Part shown: positions 16,171-22,435 of the stretch, in pieces | Position numbering within the stretch: the first letter of the stretch is position 1 | How the letters are laid out: each line of letters opens with the position of its first letter | Assembly: GCA_018827375.1 (NCBI GenBank) | Contig: JAHJYW010000025.1 | Span: 1 to 33,109 of the forward strand | Length of the DNA stretch: 33,109 nt | Reading direction: 5' to 3' | DNA from: Alphaproteobacteria bacterium | Lineage (GTDB): Bacteria > Pseudomonadota > Alphaproteobacteria > Caulobacterales > Hyphomonadaceae | The notes under the pieces: model-generated | What the model was told of the DNA's origin: nothing | What the model saw: only the letters and a program-made list of their open reading frames with translations | Database searches by the model: none | Translations under genes and position numbers: made by a program

Positions 16171-16206
16171 CCACTCCAATAGCTCCAACCGCAAGGATTT
16201 CAAAAC

Positions 16207-17424
16207 ATGGCGAAGATCAAGGTCAAGAACCCGATTGTCGAGATGGACGGGGACGAAATGACCCGCATCATCTGGCAGCTCATCAAGGACAAGCTGATCC
16301 ATCCCTACCTGGATATCGATCTGAAGTATTACGACCTCTCGATCCAGAAGCGCGATGAGACCGACGACCAGATTACCGTCGATGCTGCAGAAGCCACCAA
16401 GAAGTACGGCGTCGCGGTCAAATGCGCCACGATCACGCCAGACGAGCAGCGCGTCGAAGAATTCAAGCTGAAGAAAATGTGGAAGTCGCCTAACGGCACG
16501 ATCCGCAACATCCTCGGCGGGGTCGTGTTCCGCGAGCCTATCGTGATCTCGAACGTCCCGCGCCTCGTTCCAGGCTGGACCAAGCCTGTCGTCATCGGCC
16601 GCCACGCTTTCGGCGACCAGTACAAGGCCACCGACTTCCTCGTTCCCGGCAAGGGCAAGCTGACCATGACATGGGTCGGTGAGAACGGCGAGAAAATCGA
16701 AAAAGAAGTGTTCGACTTCCCTGAAGCCGGCATTGCGATGGGTATGTACAACCTCGACCAGTCGATCCGTGACTTTGCTCGCGCCAGCTTCAACTATGGC
16801 CTGCAGCGCAAATGGCCTGTCTACCTGTCGACCAAGAACACAATCCTCAAAGCCTATGATGGCCGCTTCAAGGATCTGTTCCAGGAAGTGTTCGACGCGG
16901 AATTCGCTGACAAGTTCAAGGAATTCGGTGGCACCTACGAGCACCGCCTGATCGACGACATGGTTGCTGCCGCGATGAAATGGTCCGGCGGTTACGTCTG
17001 GGCCTGTAAGAACTATGACGGCGACGTCCAGTCCGACACGGTCGCGCAAGGCTACGGCTCGCTCGGCCTGATGACCTCCGTTCTGATGACGCCCGATGGC
17101 AACACGGTCGAAGCTGAAGCTGCCCACGGCACTGTTACGCGCCACTATCGCAACCACCAGAAGGGCGAAGCAACATCGACGAACTCGATCGCTTCGATCT
17201 ACGCCTGGACACAAGGCCTCAGCCACCGCGGTCGTATGGATGGCACACCGGAAGTCAGCAAATTCGCTGCGACGCTGGAATCGGTCATCGTGAAGACCGT
17301 TGAAGCTGGCGACATGACCAAGGACCTCGCGCTCCTCGTCGGTCCAGACCAGGAATGGCTGACAACCGAGGGCTTCATCGAGAAGGTCGCTCAGAACCTC
17401 GAAGCCGAAATGTCCAAGGCCTAA
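16207..17424 (+). CDS. icd: NADP-dependent isocitrate dehydrogenase, eukaryote-like homodimeric type
   Basis: Citric-acid-cycle enzyme: isocitrate plus NADP+ gives 2-oxoglutarate, CO2 and NADPH. It has 405 residues and resembles the mitochondrial/cytosolic eukaryotic type (subfamily II) common in alphaproteobacteria, not the E. coli type. Key segments: [19 protein letters not shown] at the start, [33 protein letters not shown] (substrate phosphate/carboxylate binding), [28 protein letters not shown] (metal aspartates) and [19 protein letters not shown] (NADP binding). AAGGA precedes the ATG. Monocistronic: strong promoter upstream, strong terminator downstream. Confidence 0.98.
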   Translation: MAKIKVKNPIVEMDGDEMTRIIWQLIKDKLIHPYLDIDLKYYDLSIQKRDETDDQITVDAAEATKKYGVAVKCATITPDEQRVEEFKLKKMWKSPNGTIRNILGGVVFREPIVISNVPRLVPGWTKPVVIGRHAFGDQYKATDFLVPGKGKLTMTWVGENGEKIEKEVFDFPEAGIAMGMYNLDQSIRDFARASFNYGLQRKWPVYLSTKNTILKAYDGRFKDLFQEVFDAEFADKFKEFGGTYEHRLIDDMVAAAMKWSGGYVWACKNYDGDVQSDTVAQGYGSLGLMTSVLMTPDGNTVEAEAAHGTVTRHYRNHQKGEATSTNSIASIYAWTQGLSHRGRMDGTPEVSKFAATLESVIVKTVEAGDMTKDLALLVGPDQEWLTTEGFIEKVAQNLEAEMSKA

Positions 17425-17450
17425 GCCCCGCGTTTCAAAGCTTGATAGTC

Positions 17451-17485
17451 AAAAGCCCCGGTACCGAAAGGCGCCGGGGCTTTTT
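17451..17485. terminator. Bidirectional intrinsic terminator between icd and the VIT gene
   Basis: Stem AAAAGCCCCGG (17451-17461) pairs with CCGGGGCTTTT (17474-17484), with T17485 extending the T-run. A smaller inner hairpin CC-GAAA-GG (17464-17471) sits in the loop as a GNRA tetraloop. The A-run on the left gives a T-run on the minus strand, so it can stop both convergent genes. Confidence 0.9.
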
Positions 17486-17516
17486 CTTGATCGTTTAGAC
17501 GTAAAACGTGACGCGG

Positions 17517-18218
17517 TTAGATCACGCTGCCAAACAGATTGCCGATACCGGCGGTAATCAGCATCGCCAGCGCACCCCAGAACGTCACCCGGATTGTTGG
17601 GCGCCAAATGCCGGCGCCCCCTGCCCGCGCGCCAACAGCGCCCAGCAGCGCGAGGAACACGAGCGATGCAAAAGCTTCCACCCAGATAAGGCTGGTAATG
17701 GGAACGAGCCATACCAACGCCAGCGGGAGGGCCGCTCCCACTACAAATGAAATCGCCGAGGAAAATGCTGCCTGAACCGGCTTTGCCGCGGTCAGGTCGG
17801 TAATCCCAAGTTCGTCACGCGCATGCGCCTCCAGCGCATTGTGCGCCATCAGCTGCCGCGCGACCTCTTTTGCTGTTTCAGGCGTAAGCCCCCGCTCTTC
17901 ATAAATACCGGCCAGCTCAGCATGCTCGGCGACTGGGCCGTCTTTCAGCTCCTTCTGCTCGCGCGCAAGATCTGCCTGTTCAGCGTCCGACTGCGAACTC
18001 ACGGACACATATTCGCCTGCAGCCATCGACATTGCGCCCGCTACCAGCGCGGCAACGCCAGCAATCAGGATTTCCTCTCGAGCGGCCGACGCCGAAGCAA
18101 CGCCGATGATGAGGCTCGCCGTTGAGACAATGCCGTCATTGGCCCCAAGCACAGCTGCACGCATCCAGCCAATTCGCGAGACGAGGTGACGCTCAACATG
18201 ATGATGGGATCGGGCCAT
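17517..18218 (-). CDS. VIT1/CCC1-family Fe/Mn transporter
   Basis: Integral membrane protein of 233 residues in the vacuolar iron transporter family, which moves Fe2+ or Mn2+ out of the cytoplasm by proton exchange in characterised members. The family signature GANDGIVSTASLIIGVASA is near residue 25. Five hydrophobic segments can be recognised: about 20-45, 48-72 (MSMAAGEYVSVSSQSD at its end), and three in the last 85 residues. The central hydrophilic domain (about 75-140, rich in Glu) resembles the metal-binding domain. AAAGGA lies 5 bases before the ATG. Role in iron or manganese detoxification is inference; no metal regulator is adjacent. Confidence 0.9.
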   Translation of the reverse strand: MARSHHHVERHLVSRIGWMRAAVLGANDGIVSTASLIIGVASASAAREEILIAGVAALVAGAMSMAAGEYVSVSSQSDAEQADLAREQKELKDGPVAEHAELAGIYEERGLTPETAKEVARQLMAHNALEAHARDELGITDLTAAKPVQAAFSSAISFVVGAALPLALVWLVPITSLIWVEAFASLVFLALLGAVGARAGGAGIWRPTIRVTFWGALAMLITAGIGNLFGSVI

Positions 18219-18269
18219 GACTATCCTTTGCCGCTAACGGCGTGTGACTAACCTTCACCTTATAGGTCG

Positions 18270-19235
18270 CTATTCGACTGAAACACCTAGTGATTCTACT
18301 GTACTGACAGTCAGGTAGCCCACAGGCAGACCATTCGCGCGCTGGTAGGCCTCCATGGCCTTCAGGGTCGCCGGGCCGAATTCACCATCGGCGGGCACAC
18401 TGTATCCCTTTGTCGTCAGCGCTTTCTGAACTTCCGCAATCTTGGCCGCCGACGCGTTCGTGTCGCAAAGCACTTCACGCCATTCGACACTTCCACCGCC
18501 TGTCACGACACGCTTCTCAACCGTCCTGTAGCTGGCCGGTATGACCATCGTCTGCTCCTGAGCGGGCGTCACGAGCTTCTGCAGCGTAAGTGTCTCGTAA
18601 ACAGAAGGCACAGCCTCTTCAACAACGCGCGCTGGCGTTTTCACCAGCTGTTTGGTCACGGTCTTGTATTTTGCTGGAATGATCTTCGTTTCGGTGCGCT
18701 CTGGCTTAATGAGCCGGGTCCGCTTCACCTCGTCATATTGCGCGGGCACTTCGACACGGCACAGAAGCTCGCCCGTCGACACAACCGTGCTGGCGTCAGC
18801 GCTGGCGGCAGTCACATTGCGTCCATAAAGGCCCGCACCTGGCTTCCAGGTTGTATAGGCCGGACGGATCAGGACTTTCTCTGAATAGGTCTCGTATTCG
18901 GCCGGGATGACGACTGTTTCCATCCGTTCCGGTGATTCAAGAACCTGGTCCGTCTGTGTCTCGTATTCTGTGGGGATCACGGTATAGGCCGTCGTTGCCT
19001 CCTTCACCATGACGTCCTTCGTGTAGGTCTCATAGACAGCCGGGATAACCTTGATCTCCGTCCGCTCCGGCGCGTCCAACACCTGCTCGGTAACAACCTC
19101 GGTCGTCTCGGGCATCAAAACACGGGCAAAACAGGAACCCGTATTAGATGTCGGCGGATAGTCTGCACCGCCCTGAGCGCCTGCAAACCCGGCCAGTGTG
19201 ATGGCCATCGCCGTCGTCAACAGCAGTCTTGTCAT
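18270..19235 (-). CDS. Exported 23-residue-repeat protein with peptidoglycan-binding domain
   Basis: 321-residue exported protein of unknown function. A signal peptide (MTRLLLTTAMAITLAGFAGA) ends near residue 20. The body is a string of repeats with a 23-residue period, for example VIPTEYETQTDQVLESPERM, IIPAKYKTVTKQLVKTPARV and AVPSVYETLTLQKLVTPAQE; common pattern V-I-P-A-x-Y-x-T. Eight units form two modules of four, each starting with Cys and ending near Trp. The carboxy-terminal 60 residues are a peptidoglycan_binding_1 domain (EVQKALTTKGYSVPADGEFG then ATLKAMEAYQRANGL). It probably sits in the periplasm bound to the cell wall. I chose ATG 19235 because GAGGGG lies 7 bases upstream; ATG 19241 lies too close to it. 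Confidence 0.82.
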   Translation of the reverse strand: MTRLLLTTAMAITLAGFAGAQGGADYPPTSNTGSCFARVLMPETTEVVTEQVLDAPERTEIKVIPAVYETYTKDVMVKEATTAYTVIPTEYETQTDQVLESPERMETVVIPAEYETYSEKVLIRPAYTTWKPGAGLYGRNVTAASADASTVVSTGELLCRVEVPAQYDEVKRTRLIKPERTETKIIPAKYKTVTKQLVKTPARVVEEAVPSVYETLTLQKLVTPAQEQTMVIPASYRTVEKRVVTGGGSVEWREVLCDTNASAAKIAEVQKALTTKGYSVPADGEFGPATLKAMEAYQRANGLPVGYLTVSTVESLGVSVE

Positions 19236-19366
19236 CGTCATTCCCCTCGGCTGCATTCGGCAACCCCACCTGCCAATCTGTTCCTGAATTCGTTTTAACC
19301 CAGCCTGCGCGTAGCGGCCAGCCTGTTCAGTCAAGGCGCGAACAAGCCATCTGCGGCGTGCCGACA

Positions 19367-19395
19367 CTGGCAATCGGGCGATTCCGGGCTATACG
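19367..19395 (+). promoter_or_regulatory. Probable purB promoter
   Basis: CTGGCA (19367-19372), 17 bases, TATACG (19390-19395); predicted start about 19 bases before the purB ATG. No PurR-like palindrome was noticed. Confidence 0.45.
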
Positions 19396-19420
19396 GGCCT
19401 CACAAGCAGAGAGGCGCCCC

Positions 19421-20719
19421 ATGATTCCGCGTTATACCCGTCCCGAAATGGCCGACATCTGGTCTCCCGAAACGCGCTTCGGCATCTGGCTCGAGATTGA
19501 GACACTTGCCGCCGAAGCCATGGAAAACCTTGGAATCATACCGGAGGGCGTGACTCAGGCCGTTCGCGAGCGGGGAGCCTTCGAAGTCGACCGCATCGAC
19601 GCCATTGAGCGCGAAGTGAAGCATGACGTGATCGCCTTCCTCACGAACGTCGCAGAACATGTCGGCGAGGAAGCGCGCTTCCTGCACAAGGGCATGACCT
19701 CGTCAGACGTGCTCGATACCTGCCTCAACGTCCAGATGGTGCGGGCAGCAGACCTCCTGCTTGGCGGCCTCGACCGCGTCCTGAAGGCCCTCGAAACCCG
19801 CGCTCGCGAGCACAAGTTTACGCCCACGATCGGCCGCAGCCACGGCATCCATGCCGAGCCGACCACGTTCGGCGTAAAGCTCGCCACCTTCTATGCCGAA
19901 TTCAAACGCGCCCGCGCCCGCATGGAGCTTGCCCGCGAGGAGATCGCAACCTGCGCCATTTCCGGCGCAGTCGGCACCTTCGCCAATATAGATCCGCAGA
20001 TCGAAGCGCACGTCGCTGCCAAGCTTGGCCTCGCCATAGAGCCGGTCTCCACGCAGGTCATCCCGCGTGACCGCCATGCCATGTACTTCGCCACGCTTGG
20101 CGTCATTGCGTCGTCGGTCGAACGCCTGGCTACAGAAGTGCGCCACCTTCAGCGCACCGAAGTGCTCGAAGCCGAGGAGTTTTTCTCCCCCGGCCAGAAG
20201 GGCTCGTCGGCCATGCCGCACAAGCGTAACCCGGTCCTGACCGAAAACCTGACAGGCCTCGCCCGTCTCGTCCGCTCAGCTGTTACCCCGGCGCTTGAAA
20301 ACGTTGCCCTCTGGCACGAGCGGGACATCTCCCACTCCTCCGTGGAGCGGGGCATCGGCCCTGACGCAACGATCCATCTCGATTTTGCACTGCACCGGCT
20401 TGCAAACGTCGTCGAGAACCTGGTCGTCTATCCGGAGAACATGCTGCGCACGATCGAAAGCATGGGCGGCTTGCACAATTCGCAACGCATCCTGCTCGCC
20501 CTCGTCGAGCATGGTGTCAGCCGTGAGGAATCCTACACGCTCGTTCAGCGCAACGCGATGCGCACATGGCGCGGTGAAGGCAACCTGCTCGACCTTCTCA
20601 AGACAGACCCGGATGTCAAAGCCAAACTGACCGATGAAGAACTCGAAGCGCTGTTTGATCTGGAATACCATTTCAAACATGTCGATACGATTTTCGAGCG
20701 GGTTTTCGGGGCGGCTTGA
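19421..20719 (+). CDS. purB: Adenylosuccinate lyase
   Basis: Fumarase/aspartase-superfamily enzyme acting twice in purine synthesis: it releases fumarate from SAICAR and from adenylosuccinate. It has 432 residues and starts MIPRYTRPEMADIWSPETRF, the standard amino terminus. Active-site segments are TSSDVLDTCLN, GRSHGIHAEPTTFGVKL (catalytic His) and the family signature GQKGSSAMPHKRNP (flexible Ser loop). AGAGAGG is 6-7 bases before the ATG; the long in-frame extension upstream to 19229 is not family-like. Monocistronic; only a weak AT-rich hairpin (AAGAAA/TTTCTT) follows the stop. Confidence 0.97.
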   Translation: MIPRYTRPEMADIWSPETRFGIWLEIETLAAEAMENLGIIPEGVTQAVRERGAFEVDRIDAIEREVKHDVIAFLTNVAEHVGEEARFLHKGMTSSDVLDTCLNVQMVRAADLLLGGLDRVLKALETRAREHKFTPTIGRSHGIHAEPTTFGVKLATFYAEFKRARARMELAREEIATCAISGAVGTFANIDPQIEAHVAAKLGLAIEPVSTQVIPRDRHAMYFATLGVIASSVERLATEVRHLQRTEVLEAEEFFSPGQKGSSAMPHKRNPVLTENLTGLARLVRSAVTPALENVALWHERDISHSSVERGIGPDATIHLDFALHRLANVVENLVVYPENMLRTIESMGGLHNSQRILLALVEHGVSREESYTLVQRNAMRTWRGEGNLLDLLKTDPDVKAKLTDEELEALFDLEYHFKHVDTIFERVFGAA

Positions 20720-20774
20720 GGCAAAAAAGAAATACGCTTTCTTGTATTACACATGTCTCTTTTGTGAAATGTTC

Positions 20775-20789
20775 CATGATTTCGTCATG
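20775..20789. promoter_or_regulatory. Inverted repeat before the XRE gene
   Basis: CATGA-TTTCG-TCATG is a perfect 5-bp inverted repeat with a 5-base centre, in the AT-rich 143-base gap between purB and the XRE gene. This is the right size and place for an autoregulatory operator of the XRE protein. Confidence 0.35.
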
Positions 20790-20862
20790 AAAGTTTTTTG
20801 TAAGCGACACCAAAGGTTTTCATTCATCACATAACCCTGCGCCCAGCGTAGGGATGGAATGT

Positions 20863-21186
20863 ATGGGCGACCCCGATCTGATATATGGACTTGAAGGCCG
20901 TCTCATGGATCTTGAGGCCAAGGTCGCCCTGCTCGAAAAGCAGTTGGCGGACATGGCGGCCGCTCCCAGCACGCTGCCGCAGGCGGTGCAGAACCGCATC
21001 GAATCTGGCGAGCACCCTGTCCGTGTATTGCGTGAATTCCGCCTGCTGACGCAAAGCCAGCTGAGCGAAAAGTGCGGCATCCGGCCCAACCACATATCCG
21101 CAATCGAGCGCGGCCAGACATTCGGCCTGAAAACGGCCAAGCGTTTGGCGGCGGCGCTTGATGTGCCTGCTGAGGTCCTTTTCTAA
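20863..21186 (+). CDS. XRE-family helix-turn-helix protein with coiled-coil start
   Basis: 107-residue cytoplasmic regulator. Residues about 5-35 (YGLEGRLMDLEAKVALLEKQ) form a leucine heptad pattern, a likely dimerising coiled coil. The rest is a lambda-repressor-like HTH: LREFRLLTQSQLSEKCGI, then RPNHISAIERGQTFGLKTAK and RLAAALDVPAEVLF. I prefer the second ATG (20863), because AGGG lies 9 bases before it but directly abuts the first ATG (20854). Its stop is one base before the start of the PD40 lipoprotein gene, so they form one operon. Not a typical toxin-antitoxin pair: the partner is a lipoprotein. Confidence 0.85.
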   Translation: MGDPDLIYGLEGRLMDLEAKVALLEKQLADMAAAPSTLPQAVQNRIESGEHPVRVLREFRLLTQSQLSEKCGIRPNHISAIERGQTFGLKTAKRLAAALDVPAEVLF

Positions 21187-21187
21187 G

Positions 21188-22099
21188 ATGAACTTTCAAA
21201 CTCCGCGCGCGCTGGCGCTATGCGCGATGACCGCGCTCGTGGCCGCCTGTAGCCAACCTGACATGGCTGTACCGCAAGCGGTTCTGCCTGACGCACCAGA
21301 ACCGACCACATTCACACGTGCCTACAGCATGACGGAAAATGTGGATGGCACTATCCGCGTTTTCGCCCAGGAAGATGGCGACCATACCTATCTTTATGAA
21401 ATGCGCCGTTCCGGTCAGGTATGGAGCGAACCAGCGAAACTCGATTTCCCGACAAAAATATCGCTGACCACGCCGTCCTTCAGTTTTCACGATGGCATGC
21501 TTTATTACGCAAGCGACGTTGATTTGCCTGGTCGTGAAGGCCGCAAGGACCTTAACCTGTGGCGTGTTGCGCTCGCGGATGGGGTATGGGGAACGCCTGA
21601 ATATTTGCCGCTTGATATAATCAATACGGGTGCGAACGAGTCGAGCCCCGCCATGACTGCAGACGGCACGCTCTTCTTTTCCACCAATCATGCGCGAGCC
21701 GGAGGCGGTGGCTACGACATTATGTCGGCCCGAGAGAACGCACCGGGCGAATGGGATGTTCAGACCATGCCATCCTTCGTCAATGACTTCCGTGTCGACT
21801 CACATCTTGCGGTAACGCCAGACGGCGCACGGCTGTTCTTCTACTCCCATCGACAACCCAGTCTCGGCAGTGTCGACATATGGATGATAGAGGCCGATGG
21901 CGCAGGCAGTTGGCAGCAGCCCCGCAACTTGGGTGCGCCTGTGAATTCTGACCAGATCGACTTTGGCGCAGGCCTGTCGGGTGATGCGAAGACATTTTTC
22001 TTCTCGCGCAACGGTCGCCTGATGGAAGTCTCGATGGACGCTGCGCTGGCGCAAGTGAATCAGGCGCCCCAAGGGTCAACCGACAATCCGTCGCCGTAA
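21188..22099 (+). CDS. PD40/WD40-like beta-propeller lipoprotein
   Basis: 303-residue predicted lipoprotein. The signal peptide ends in a lipobox, TALVAACSQ, about residue 21, so the protein should be lipid-anchored. The body has WD40-like PD40 repeats, as in TolB and OmpA-linked proteins: SFHDGMLYYASDVD, SSPAMTADGTLFFSTNHA, SHLAVTPDGARLFFYSHRQ and GAGLSGDAKTFFFSRNG. Each is the 'aspects of D-G-..-F-x-S' type blade, often with GGGYDI or GSVDIW after it. Function unknown; such proteins often bind peptides or polymers at the envelope. It follows the XRE gene with one base between and has only a distant GAGG, so translation is probably coupled. Confidence 0.82.
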   Translation: MNFQTPRALALCAMTALVAACSQPDMAVPQAVLPDAPEPTTFTRAYSMTENVDGTIRVFAQEDGDHTYLYEMRRSGQVWSEPAKLDFPTKISLTTPSFSFHDGMLYYASDVDLPGREGRKDLNLWRVALADGVWGTPEYLPLDIINTGANESSPAMTADGTLFFSTNHARAGGGGYDIMSARENAPGEWDVQTMPSFVNDFRVDSHLAVTPDGARLFFYSHRQPSLGSVDIWMIEADGAGSWQQPRNLGAPVNSDQIDFGAGLSGDAKTFFFSRNGRLMEVSMDAALAQVNQAPQGSTDNPSP

Positions 22100-22435
22100 A
22101 GCGCCCAAGCGCGTCACCTTCCTGAACATTGCAAGGGGATGGCGCCGCCTTAGAGCGCCGCGCATAGCAGCTTCTACAGCCCCAGAAGCACTATACTTTG
22201 ATAACTGTACGGATATTGTCCTGTATAGGTACAAGTTACTGTAGTATTTGAGAAAATGTTGCGAAATGCAACTGTCTTGAAACCGTCAAACATCTGTCGC
22301 CGAAGTTTCATCTTACTGTTTCTAAATAGTTAAGTTCAGGTGGGATAAGGCCCCAGAGTCTGAAGGCGCCGGGGGAATCAAACGGTACACTTCAACTCGA
22401 TCCGAGATTGAACAAATTACCTCAAAGGGGTTCCC
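22100..22435 (+). other. Intergenic region, 336 bases, promoter of the large lipoprotein
   Basis: No gene is seen. The left third is GC-rich with a weak hairpin (GGCGC/GCGCC, near 22141-22163). The right part is AT-rich. It holds a perfect 5-bp inverted repeat GTTGC-GAAAT-GCAAC (22258-22272) and the 11-bp-spaced heptamer array listed separately. AAAGGGG lies 6 bases before the lipoprotein ATG. Confidence 0.7.
22272..22334 (+). promoter_or_regulatory. Tandem PHO-box-like array and -10 region
   Basis: Five heptamers start exactly 11 bases apart: CTGTCTT (22272), CCGTCAA (22283), CTGTCGC (22294), GTTTCAT (22305) and CTGTTTC (22316). The PhoB consensus is two CTGTCAT heptamers separated by four bases, giving the same 11-base period, often in tandem copies. 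A -10-like TAAATA (22323-22328) or TAGTTA (22327-22332) follows, as at PhoB-activated promoters that lack a -35 box. The first three units fit best; the last two are weaker. Confidence 0.65.

Noticed and set aside
16069..17226. 385-codon minus-strand frame inside icd
   Set aside because: Mirror of icd codons; no ribosome-binding site or family features.
19229..19420. Amino-terminal extension of purB from an upstream start
   Set aside because: The extension is not purB-like, overlaps the divergent gene start, and the ATG at 19421 has a good Shine-Dalgarno.
20863..22099. Toxin-antitoxin pair at the XRE gene
   Set aside because: The partner is a 303-residue lipoprotein with PD40 repeats, not a toxin.
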